NCBI GenBank assembly: GCA_947499175.1
Contig: CANMNU010000032.1
Location: 1-12,174, forward strand
Length of the DNA: 12,174 nucleotides
Direction of reading: 5' to 3'
From: Alphaproteobacteria bacterium
GTDB lineage: Bacteria; Pseudomonadota; Alphaproteobacteria; Paracaedibacterales; CAITNM01
Shown: positions 1 through 5,976 of the stretch, in pieces
Layout: each line of letters starts with the position of its first letter
How positions within the stretch are numbered: the first letter of the stretch is position 1
Program-made: the position numbers and the translations under genes
Notes under the pieces: generated by a model
Told to the model about the DNA's origin: nothing
Seen by the model: the letters and a program-made list of their open reading frames with translations, nothing else
Database searches by the model: none

Positions 1-25
1 TTCTAACTCTCGCAAATACTCACTT

Positions 26-712
26 CTAATCCAGAATTGGGGTTTTAAGGGTTATCTTCGGTGCAAAAATGCTAAACACATCATGCGCCAGTGCAATTGT
101 TTTGGAATTTTGCAAAAAACTATCTATGGCTGGCTCTAAGGTATTAACCAAAGGCTCTTTTGTCCATGTTTTTGCGTGTGCTTTGACATTGTCGATAAAG
201 TTTGAATTTATTGGCTGATCTGCCTTAATTTCTGACCACTGGTTTAGCAGGTCGTCATTACCCATGGCTTCGGCTGCCAAAGTGTCAATTGTCAAAACAG
301 CTGCAAGATGGGCTTGATGGTGGGTTGGTAAGTTTTTAACATCATCTACCCCATAAAATCTTGGCAAAATATCTTTGGCACCACTAAATTTATGACGAGT
401 GCGGGTGATGGAATAAATCAACTCCGCCTGTTCCGTTTCAGTTGCAGGTGTTGAAGAAAGGCCATACTTGCCAGCAATGGTTGCTGAAATTTCTAGGGAA
501 AAGCTCTTAAAGGCTGCAATATCATCCAAATAATCTGCTTTGTTGCGTTCAGCTTCCAGGGCACGCAGCTGAGTCATATCTTTGGGTTTATGCAGATTGT
601 TAAAATCATAAGCAAACTCAGGTAGTTGATCTTGCCCATGCATACCTGAAACTATGTTTAGGTTTGAGAGAATGCACAGACCCATTAAAGCAATAAAAAA
701 TTTAAATTTCAC
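26..712 (-). CDS. Hypothetical exported protein with Sec signal peptide
   Basis: I do not recognise the family. The 228-residue product starts with a typical Sec signal peptide: basic MKFK, then a hydrophobic stretch to about residue 21, with plausible cleavage after VSG (residue 23). Cys13 sits inside the hydrophobic core but lacks a proper lipobox, so a soluble periplasmic or secreted protein is likelier than a lipoprotein. The mature part is mostly charged and predicted helical, with no transmembrane segment and no catalytic motif I can name. The start is GTG at 712, preceded by AAAGGA about 6 bases upstream. The gene lies downstream of rpsI on the same strand but beyond a strong terminator, so it probably has its own promoter. 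The AT-rich stretch at 721-750 could hold the -10, but no good -35 is visible. The ORF is certain; the function is unknown. Confidence 0.8.
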   Translation of the reverse strand: MKFKFFIALMGLCILSNLNIVSGMHGQDQLPEFAYDFNNLHKPKDMTQLRALEAERNKADYLDDIAAFKSFSLEISATIAGKYGLSSTPATETEQAELIYSITRTRHKFSGAKDILPRFYGVDDVKNLPTHHQAHLAAVLTIDTLAAEAMGNDDLLNQWSEIKADQPINSNFIDNVKAHAKTWTKEPLVNTLEPAIDSFLQNSKTIALAHDVFSIFAPKITLKTPILD

Positions 713-745
713 AACATTCCTTTTTAGTTAGTTATTTATAAATAT

Positions 746-774
746 AAAAAAGCCCGGCAAACCGGGCATTTTTT
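746..774 (-). terminator. Rho-independent terminator of rplM-rpsI
   Basis: A perfect 6-bp GC-only stem (752-757 gcccgg, 762-767 ccgggc) with a 4-base loop lies about 20 bases beyond the rpsI stop. On the minus strand it is followed by a run of six T (746-751). On the plus strand it is also followed by six T (769-774), so it could act in both directions. No plus-strand gene runs into it, so its main job should be ending the ribosomal protein transcript. Confidence 0.9.
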
Positions 775-792
775 CGCACAAAAGTAAACTTT

Positions 793-1299
793 TTAACGTT
801 TACTGAACTGGAACCTACGGCGCGCTTTCGCTTGACCATACTTCTTACGTTCAACTACACGGCTATCACGAGTTAAGAACCCACCTTGCTTCAAAATACT
901 ACGCAACTCTGGCTCAAAATTTACCAAAGCCTTGCTAATACCATGACGCACAGCACCCGCTTGACCTGACAATCCACCGCCATCAACCGTACACCACACA
1001 TCATATTGTGCATGACGATTTGAAGCATGAAATGGTTGGCCAATTAGCATTTGCAAAACCGGACGGGCAAAATATTGCTCACCTGGACGGCCATTTACCA
1101 ATAGCTTACCGTGCCCTGGTTTAATCCAAACACGCGCAACTGCATTTTTACGTTTACCCGTTGCGTAAGCTCTACCTTGAGCATCCACTTTTTTCTCATA
1201 AACGATTGCCTGAACAGCATCAACAGGAGCAACTTTAATAGATGCAACATCACTAACTGCTGCTTTTAAGTCTTCTAAACCAACTTTAATTGTTGCCAT
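793..1299 (-). CDS. rpsI: 30S ribosomal protein S9
   Basis: Protein S9 of the small ribosomal subunit; its C-terminal tail reaches the P-site tRNA. The family core begins near residue 42 with GRAYATGKRKNAVARVW, continues through KPGHGKLLVNGRP and GGGLSGQAGAVRHGISKAL, and ends in the diagnostic basic tail RRRFQFSKR. At 168 residues it is longer than the roughly 130 of E. coli. The extra N-terminal segment of about 40 residues is usual for alphaproteobacterial S9. The ATG start at 1299 is preceded by AAAGGAG. It lies just 2 bases beyond the rplM stop, in the conserved rplM-rpsI operon, and its Shine-Dalgarno overlaps the end of rplM, which suggests translational coupling. Confidence 0.98.
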   Translation of the reverse strand: MATIKVGLEDLKAAVSDVASIKVAPVDAVQAIVYEKKVDAQGRAYATGKRKNAVARVWIKPGHGKLLVNGRPGEQYFARPVLQMLIGQPFHASNRHAQYDVWCTVDGGGLSGQAGAVRHGISKALVNFEPELRSILKQGGFLTRDSRVVERKKYGQAKARRRFQFSKR

Positions 1300-1301
1300 T
1301 A

Positions 1302-1766
1302 TTAGCTCCTTTTATTCTTGGAATTCATTGCTGCAACATCCAAGAAAATTGGTTGTTGTGCATCATGAGGATGAACAGATCCAGCGTAAACTTTCAAGTT
1401 ACGCATAATTTGGCGCCCCAAAGGTCCACGTGGAACCATACGCTCTACAGCTTTAATTAAAACGCGCTCTGGGTGCTTACTTGCTAAAATTTGCCCCATT
1501 GTACGCTCCTTAATACCACCAGCATAACCGGTATGCCAATAAAATATTTTATCTTCCAATTTGTTACCAGTAAAATGCACTTTTTCTGCATTTATAACCA
1601 CAACATTATCACCACAATCCACATGGGGTGTGAAAGATGCTTTGTGCTTACCGCGTAAACGGTTAGCAATAATACTTGCCAAACGGCCTACCACAAGATC
1701 AGTAGCATCGACTAGCAGCCATTGCTTTTTTACATCTTCTGGACGAATCGATTTAGTCGTTTTCAT
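1302..1766 (-). CDS. rplM: 50S ribosomal protein L13
   Basis: Protein L13 of the large ribosomal subunit, an early assembly protein. Visible family signatures are W18LLVDATDLVVGRLAS, ANRLRGKHKASFTPHVDCGDN, the KIFYWHTGYAGGIK block and AVERMVPRGPLGRQIMRNLKVYAG. The length of 154 residues fits alphaproteobacterial L13, which ends shortly after the HPHDAQQP block. I chose the ATG at 1766; an in-frame GTG directly before it (1769) would add one residue. AAGGA is 9 bases from the ATG and 6 from the GTG, so both are possible. It is the first gene of the rplM-rpsI operon, with a sigma70-like promoter at 1797-1825. Confidence 0.98.
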   Translation of the reverse strand: MKTTKSIRPEDVKKQWLLVDATDLVVGRLASIIANRLRGKHKASFTPHVDCGDNVVVINAEKVHFTGNKLEDKIFYWHTGYAGGIKERTMGQILASKHPERVLIKAVERMVPRGPLGRQIMRNLKVYAGSVHPHDAQQPIFLDVAAMNSKNKRS

Positions 1767-1796
1767 CACTTTATTTCCTTAATTTAACGTGCTTTA

Positions 1797-1825
1797 TTTA
1801 TAAATAAAATTAAAAATCATTGCAA
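1797..1825 (-). promoter_or_regulatory. Putative sigma70 promoter of rplM-rpsI
   Basis: On the minus strand there is TTGCAA (1825-1820), a 17-base spacer, then TATAAA (1802-1797). The -10 ends about 30 bases before the rplM start codon. Spacing and position are ideal and both boxes match consensus well. This is read by eye only. Confidence 0.6.
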
Positions 1826-1866
1826 GCAAAAACGTAACAACCGCACAAAATATAGTTATTTAAGCA

Positions 1867-1884
1867 ATGGTACTATTGTACCAT
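1867..1884. repeat. Perfect 7-bp inverted repeat between hipA and rplM
   Basis: atggtac (1867-1873) and gtaccat (1878-1884) form a perfect stem with a 4-base loop. It lies 35 bases past the hipA stop and about 40 bases upstream of the rplM -35 box. No T-run follows on either strand, so it is at best a weak terminator for hipBA. It could equally be a protein-binding site upstream of the rplM promoter. Confidence 0.45.
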
Positions 1885-1918
1885 GAAAATTAAAAAGAAA
1901 AATCAGCCCTTTGAAACT

Positions 1919-3109
1919 TTATACAGACACACGGTCGAGCCTACTTTTAATCATTTTGAGTGAGTCCGAACTAACACCAGCGTTTTTCCCAATATTATTC
2001 CAGTCAGAAATCGCCAATTTTACCTCACTAATAATTTGCATAGCTCTTTGTTTTTTAATACCGCCAACTTCAGCTAGTTTCAACAAATTGTCTAGACTTG
2101 GTTTTTTTCCTTCTCCCATAACCGTACTACAGTGTTCACCACTGGGGCCCGATGAAAATGTAAGATCATAAGACGGTGAAATAAGCCACTTGCCATCAGT
2201 ATTCATTACAAAAGAAAAATTTTTAGCGTGATCGTCACGATTGTGACTTAAAACATTAAAGACACTTGCTCTAAATTGCTTTTCGCATTCTCTATGATCT
2301 TTTGTAAGCCACATTGTTGCCTTCATGATTGTTTCATAATCAAGACTAGGAACACGATGATCAACATGTAGTAAACCGCTGATAGTGTGCACATGCGTAC
2401 GTTTTCCGTTCATCTTATCAAATCTTTTTACTCCAAAGTATCCGTACCCCTTTTTAGATGGAAATAATTTTGCTTTTGGAACATCAAGATTAGCTGACTT
2501 AGCCATTAAATGATAACCATACTCAATTGGGCCAATATCTTTTGGATCAAGGAATGAACGAAACTTAATAATCCAATCATCCTCGCTTGTAGCAATCACA
2601 ATCTTTGGGCGTGCTCCCGCAGAAGATCCATTCATGGCCAATAAATCGTCAACAAACCTGTCGTTGTCATTTTCCTGAAATTGCAATGTTTCGTCTGCTA
2701 TTGCATCTAAGTCTTCGTAATTGGGGATTGCGGCGCTGCTAATTTCTGGTTCATATGTCAAAGCTCCCATACCCATATGTCCTACGTAACACAATCGATC
2801 AAGAGGCGAAAGATCCCCAGGATTCAAACTAATTTTCCGAAGCTTGCGATCAAGAAGTAGGTGCCCCCATCCATCTGGCAAGCTATCGTTAAAAACCCCA
2901 AATAATCCGTCAAAAACTCTATCATTACTTGAAAAAACACCAGTTTTAAGTGGTAATTTAAGAGGGGAAATCTCAATTCCAGTTTTTAAAAAATCGGCAT
3001 TGTATTCAAAAAATATTTTACGGTCTTTTATAGCAAGCCTGCCCACTAACAACTTGTCATTTCCACTCACGAAATAAACGTTAACAACTGAAACGTTTAC
3101 AAAACTCAT
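1919..3109 (-). CDS. hipA: HipA-type serine/threonine kinase toxin
   Basis: Full-length HipA-family kinase (396 residues; E. coli HipA has about 440). The N-terminal HipA subdomain ends in the characteristic NDSLPDGWG (residues 74-82). The P-loop GSSAGARPK (161-169) carries Ser162 at the place of the autophosphorylated Ser150 of E. coli HipA. The FGVKRFD and HVHTISGLLH blocks follow. The catalytic loop is NRDDHAKNFSF (290-300), with Asp292 and Asn297, and SYDLT (313-317) supplies the metal-binding Asp315. All key kinase residues are intact, so it should be active. In characterised members the kinase phosphorylates aminoacyl-tRNA synthetases (GltX for E. coli HipA) and stops growth. The substrate here is unknown. 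Its start overlaps the hipB stop by 4 bp (ATGA), so the two are translationally coupled and co-regulated. Confidence 0.95.
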   Translation of the reverse strand: MSFVNVSVVNVYFVSGNDKLLVGRLAIKDRKIFFEYNADFLKTGIEISPLKLPLKTGVFSSNDRVFDGLFGVFNDSLPDGWGHLLLDRKLRKISLNPGDLSPLDRLCYVGHMGMGALTYEPEISSAAIPNYEDLDAIADETLQFQENDNDRFVDDLLAMNGSSAGARPKIVIATSEDDWIIKFRSFLDPKDIGPIEYGYHLMAKSANLDVPKAKLFPSKKGYGYFGVKRFDKMNGKRTHVHTISGLLHVDHRVPSLDYETIMKATMWLTKDHRECEKQFRASVFNVLSHNRDDHAKNFSFVMNTDGKWLISPSYDLTFSSGPSGEHCSTVMGEGKKPSLDNLLKLAEVGGIKKQRAMQIISEVKLAISDWNNIGKNAGVSSDSLKMIKSRLDRVSV

Positions 3110-3411
3110 TGTCGACCTCTTTTGCGTTTTTTGTGTTTAAGTAACTCATCAAGCGAAGTTAAATTTTCCAGGTCATTTTGTTTAAACAACTCTTTAAATT
3201 CTTCTAAATTATCTAAAGCAAAAGCAACCTTAAGTAGTGATTCCAGTGAAATTTTTCCTGATTGTTCAAATTTCTTTAACACCCCAAGGCTAACCCCAGA
3301 ACGTTCAGATAAGCTTTGTTGGCTGAAATTAAACGACAAACGTTTTGCTTGCACTTGCTCTGCTATATATTTGCTCATTTCTTGATGAGTCATTATTGGA
3401 AAGTATACCAT
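3106..3411 (-). CDS. hipB: HipB-type antitoxin, Xre-family DNA-binding protein
   Basis: A 101-residue protein with an Xre/Cro-type helix-turn-helix at about residues 14-67. The recognition region is FSQQSLSERSGVSLGVLKKFEQSGKISLESLLKVA (split here: FSQQSLSERSGVS then LGVLKKFEQSG). It ends in a very basic tail, KHKKRKRGRQ. It should neutralise HipA and repress the hipBA promoter. I start it at ATG 3411, preceded by AGAGGAGATA. A GTG at 3438 would add nine residues, but it has no Shine-Dalgarno and lies at the predicted transcription start, so it is unlikely. It precedes hipA with a 4-bp overlap, the standard antitoxin-first order. The 16-bp palindrome at 3444-3459 is its probable operator. Confidence 0.92.
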   Translation of the reverse strand: MVYFPIMTHQEMSKYIAEQVQAKRLSFNFSQQSLSERSGVSLGVLKKFEQSGKISLESLLKVAFALDNLEEFKELFKQNDLENLTSLDELLKHKKRKRGRQ

Positions 3412-3443
3412 TATCTCCTCTAATGTGCAAAAGACCACTTAAT

Positions 3444-3474
3444 AGATATTATAATATCTTTTATATTTAGTCAA
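3444..3474 (-). promoter_or_regulatory. hipBA promoter with overlapping palindromic operator
   Basis: The minus strand shows TTGACT (3474-3469), a 17-base spacer, then TAATAT (3451-3446). TATAAT with a 15-base spacer is an alternative -10. The -10 lies inside a perfect 16-bp palindrome, agatattataatatct (3444-3459). A HipB dimer bound there would block RNA polymerase, as expected for an autoregulated toxin-antitoxin operon. The palindrome is AT-only at its centre, so part of the symmetry could be chance. Confidence 0.6.
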
Positions 3475-3524
3475 TCTATATTGCAAAATTTACAATTACA
3501 GTTTGTGGTGGCATCAGCTGGGAC

Positions 3525-3539
3525 GCATTGTCACAATGC
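3525..3539. repeat. Short inverted repeat upstream of hfq promoter
   Basis: gcattg (3525-3530) and caatgc (3534-3539) are perfect arms around a 3-base centre, in the divergent hipB-hfq spacer about 22 bases upstream of the hfq -35. It is a possible regulator site; no T-run is present to make it a terminator. Confidence 0.35.
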
Positions 3540-3561
3540 ACGCAGATTCTTTAGCCGACCA

Positions 3562-3591
3562 TTGCCAATACATTACTCTAAGGATTAGAAT
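3562..3591 (+). promoter_or_regulatory. Putative sigma70 promoter of hfq
   Basis: TTGCCA (3562-3567), an 18-base spacer, then TAGAAT (3586-3591). This predicts a transcript start near 3598 and a leader of about 25 bases carrying AAGGAGAGG before the hfq ATG at 3623. Confidence 0.5.
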
Positions 3592-3622
3592 GACTAGAAC
3601 ATAATAATTAAGGAGAGGCAAT

Positions 3623-3934
3623 ATGTCTCACGAAAGATCTGTAAATGTGCAGGATGCTTTTTTAAATCACATTCGTAAAAACAAAACTCCGCTGACTGTT
3701 TTTTTAGTAAATGGGGTTAAGCTACAAGGAAATATTACCTGGTTTGATGCTAATACCATATTATTGCGTAGAGAAGGTCATGCCCAGCTTATTTATAAGC
3801 ATGCAATTTCTACTTTAATGCCGCATGGTCCGGTTAGCATTTTGGATTATCCAAATAATGATCGTGACGAAAAAAGTACGCCACCACAGGTTGCTGTATT
3901 AATTGATGAAGAAAATGATGATACGTACGATTAG
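3623..3934 (+). CDS. hfq: RNA chaperone Hfq
   Basis: Hexameric Sm-like RNA chaperone that pairs small RNAs with mRNAs. The Sm1 region reads FLNHIRKNKTPLTVFLVNGV followed by KLQGNITWFDANTILLRR, and the Sm2 signature is YKHAISTLMP (about residues 58-67), including the Tyr-Lys-His that binds U-rich 3' ends. The length of 103 residues exceeds the Sm core, leaving a C-terminal tail of about 30 residues that is strongly acidic (DEENDDTYD). Acidic Hfq tips are known in E. coli to help release RNA. The start has an excellent Shine-Dalgarno (AAGGAG). It is monocistronic here. In many alphaproteobacteria hfq sits beside hflX; that partner is absent, and a tRNA gene on the opposite strand follows 17 bases later. 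Confidence 0.97.
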   Translation: MSHERSVNVQDAFLNHIRKNKTPLTVFLVNGVKLQGNITWFDANTILLRREGHAQLIYKHAISTLMPHGPVSILDYPNNDRDEKSTPPQVAVLIDEENDDTYD

Positions 3935-3951
3935 ATTAAGCTAAAATTATT

Positions 3952-4036
3952 TGGTGCGGCCGAGAAGACTCGAACTTCCAAGGATCTCTCCACAGCGACC
4001 TCAACGCTGCGTGTCTACCAATTCCACCACGGCCGC
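3952..4036 (-). tRNA. tRNA-Leu (anticodon GAG)
   Basis: Reading the minus strand from 4036, the acceptor stem GCGGCCG pairs with CGGCCGC (3962-3956), followed by discriminator A and an encoded CCA (3954-3952). The anticodon stem CAGCG/CGCTG encloses loop TTGAGGT, giving anticodon GAG, which reads CUC and CUU. There is a long class II variable arm, as tRNA-Leu requires, and a T-arm with TTCGAGT. The D-arm segment GTGGAATTGGTAGACACGC closely follows E. coli tRNA-Leu(GAG). The gene is convergent with hfq; no U-run terminator is visible between them. Confidence 0.97.
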
Positions 4037-4046
4037 ATCACAGCCA

Positions 4047-4075
4047 AACATAGCAAAGATCATGCGCGCACACAA
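4047..4075 (-). promoter_or_regulatory. Possible promoter of tRNA-Leu
   Basis: Minus strand: TTGTGT (4075-4070), a 17-base spacer, then TATGTT (4052-4047), ending 10 bases before the mature tRNA 5' end. The distance suits a tRNA promoter, but the boxes match consensus only moderately. Confidence 0.35.
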
Positions 4076-4256
4076 GATCTTGCGTATTGGTAGCTAAAAT
4101 ACTTAATAGTGATTTAATTACAAAGATTACATCATCATTCTGTTTCTAAAAAGCAAAGTGTCAACTCCGCTAACTGTGCAAACTGAAGAATTTTCTTCCA
4201 CGTTTATTGATGAAACTTTATAGCTTACCACCCATAAAATGATAAATTTTACACTA

Positions 4257-4336
4257 GATCACCACGCCCCTACGGGTTTCGTGATGACGGTTTTCTGAGT
4301 CTTTGCGAGCAAGCTTTGCTTGCGCGGCAATCCAAG
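4257..4336. repeat. Intergenic palindromic repeat element (REP/RPE-like)
   Basis: This is a GC-richer island in an AT-rich spacer, made of two successive imperfect palindromes. The first pairs tcaccacg (4259-4266) with cgtgatga (4280-4287), with inner ccc/ggg. The second pairs ttgc (4303-4306) with gcaa (4327-4330) around a perfect inner stem gcaagc-ttt-gcttgc (4309-4323), followed by tcc. The layout, ttgcgagc...gcaatcc, resembles the dispersed palindromic repeats of Rickettsia, Wolbachia and relatives. Only one copy is in the window, so repetition in the genome is inferred. Confidence 0.6.
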
Positions 4337-4556
4337 CCGCAACATACTCAATTTATAATTAGTAAGCTATAGCATTTTCAGCCACCATTAAAAATCGTTG
4401 ACAACGTATATCCATATGATTTTCAGTTCAATCTGTCTTTAAACCTAAAGATTCAGTAAACAATGCGCTACATTTATAGGTATTATCAGGTCTTTGCAAG
4501 TATCCATAGTATAAAATCACAGTTATCAATTCATATAAATTACAAATAATTGCTTT

Positions 4557-4579
4557 AATTTGCAGCAATGCTGCAAATT
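4557..4579. repeat. Perfect 10-bp hairpin, possible terminator or leader element
   Basis: aatttgcagc (4557-4566) and gctgcaaatt (4570-4579) form a perfect stem with a 3-base loop. On the plus strand it is followed by TTTAATTTTATT, a broken T-run that could support weak termination. It lies 85 bases upstream of the antiporter start codon, so it could be a leader attenuator, the end of an unannotated small RNA, or an operator. Confidence 0.45.
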
Positions 4580-4663
4580 TTAATTTTATTAACAAAAATC
4601 TCTAGCTTATGCTTGTATTTATCTAACGTAATTTGTTAAAGTCACGTGTATAGGAGTAGTTTA

Positions 4664-5971
4664 GTGCACGATGAATATGGCATCACCAATATTGCGTTGG
4701 TGATTTTGGTAGCTTTAGTTTTTGGTTTAGGGATGACTCGCCTAAAGCAACCACCAATCTTAGGATATATAATTGCAGGATTAATTCTTGGTCCTTCAGG
4801 AATAGCTTGTGTTGAAAATCGTGACCAAGTAGGCCTATTGGCTGAAATGGGCGTCTTACTTTTACTTTTTGTTATTGGCATTGAATTAAATTTACGTACC
4901 TTCAAAAAAGTATGGTTGGTGACTTCACTTGCCACTGTTTTGCAAATTGTTATTTGCACTGTCGTCACATATACTGTCTCGTATTTTATTGGTTGGGGTA
5001 ATGGGCTACCACTATTATTAGGTTTCATCACCGCCATATCTTCAACTGCAGTTGCTGTTAAAATGCTTGATACAATTGGCGAAACTAACACTGAGATTGG
5101 TCAGCTAAGTATTGGGGTGTTAATTGCCCAAGATTTTGCCATTGTGCCGATGATTCTAATTTTACGTAATTACCACAGCGATATTTCAATAATTGCCATA
5201 AGCGCAAAATTGCTCATTGCTATTGGAATTATTGCCGGTCTAATTTATTACCTTAGTCAAAAACAACGTGTGCGCTTTAATTTTTTAGCAAAGGTTGTTA
5301 ACCAAAAAGACTTACTACCTTTAGTTAGTTTGGCTGTTTGTTTTGCAGCAGCTTCACTATCAGGCTTAATTGGTTTATCTGCAGCATATGGAGCTTTTCT
5401 TGCTGGTCTTACTATTGGTAACACCCATGAACGTAGTGCTATTCTTGAAAATATTAAACCCATACAAAGCACACTAATTATGGTGTTTTTTCTTTCCATT
5501 GGCCTTTTAATGGATGTTGGCTTTATTTATGAGCATCTCTTGGAGTTTATATTCTTGCTTTTGGTTGTGACAGTTGGAAAAACTGCTATTAATATTTTGA
5601 TATTACGTTTTTTGCAAGTTTCATGGTCAGAGGCATTTTTGGTTGGTGTCGTTTTAGCACAAATCGGTGAGTTTGCATTTTTAATGGCATCGGTTGCTTA
5701 TGAATCGCAAATTATCGATGCAAATGGTGAAAAACTAATTTTGTCATTAACCGCATTATCATTGTTGTTTAGTCCTCTATGGATGACGCTTGCGCGACAT
5801 TTTAAAAATATAACCGATCAATCATCAATTTCCATGCGTGATGTTGTTGCTTGGATAAGCATGCCAGGAAAACACTTCGTAAAACGTATTTGGAAGTGTA
5901 CTGCCAAGGAATGGCGCATGGAAGAAAAAAAAATTCATGAAAAAAATGATCATAAATCAGATAGTGATTAA
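4664..5971 (+). CDS. CPA2-family cation/proton antiporter (Kef-type membrane domain only)
   Basis: Integral inner-membrane antiporter with about 12 hydrophobic segments covering residues 5-380. Family marks are ISSTAVAV (about 125-132), IAQDFAIVP (154-162, with the conserved membrane Asp157), a glycine-rich SGLIGLSAAYGAFLAGL segment, FFLSIGLLMD (275-284) and LAQIGEFAF (332-340). These match the Na_H_Exchanger domain of KefB, KefC and YbaL. Unlike those proteins, which run to about 560-620 residues, it stops at 435 with a short charged tail, so the cytosolic TrkA-N (RCK) domain is absent. The transported ion (K+ or Na+) cannot be read from sequence. I start at GTG 4664 because AGGAG at 4652-4656 sits 7 bases before it. 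A GTG at 4646 lies upstream of that site and is unlikely. It is first in an operon with rnhB, rlmB and lpdA. Confidence 0.88.
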   Translation: MHDEYGITNIALVILVALVFGLGMTRLKQPPILGYIIAGLILGPSGIACVENRDQVGLLAEMGVLLLLFVIGIELNLRTFKKVWLVTSLATVLQIVICTVVTYTVSYFIGWGNGLPLLLGFITAISSTAVAVKMLDTIGETNTEIGQLSIGVLIAQDFAIVPMILILRNYHSDISIIAISAKLLIAIGIIAGLIYYLSQKQRVRFNFLAKVVNQKDLLPLVSLAVCFAAASLSGLIGLSAAYGAFLAGLTIGNTHERSAILENIKPIQSTLIMVFFLSIGLLMDVGFIYEHLLEFIFLLLVVTVGKTAINILILRFLQVSWSEAFLVGVVLAQIGEFAFLMASVAYESQIIDANGEKLILSLTALSLLFSPLWMTLARHFKNITDQSSISMRDVVAWISMPGKHFVKRIWKCTAKEWRMEEKKIHEKNDHKSDSD

Positions 5972-5976
5972 GAATA

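Larger units (their letters stand above)
4037..4663. other. Long gene-free spacer between tRNA-Leu and the antiporter operon
   Basis: No credible coding sequence is seen in 627 bases on either strand. It holds the tRNA promoter region (4047-4075), a palindromic repeat element (4257-4336), a perfect long-stem hairpin (4557-4579), and the Shine-Dalgarno of the next gene (AGGAG at 4652-4656). The stretches 4080-4250 and 4345-4550 are AT-rich and show nothing I can name. Confidence 0.6.

Noticed and set aside
3412..3438. GTG 3438 as the hipB start
   Set aside because: No Shine-Dalgarno precedes it and it falls at the predicted transcript start, whereas ATG 3411 has AGAGGAG at the right distance.
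4398..4426. TTGACA at 4398-4403 as a promoter
   Set aside because: No acceptable -10 lies 15-19 bases downstream; TATGAT is only 11 bases away.
4646..4663. Upstream GTG start (4646) for the antiporter, giving 441 residues
   Set aside because: The only good Shine-Dalgarno (AGGAG, 4652-4656) lies downstream of this codon and points to GTG 4664.
4037..4663. CRISPR array or degraded gene in the long spacer
   Set aside because: No regularly spaced direct repeats are present, and no frame shows recognisable protein remnants.
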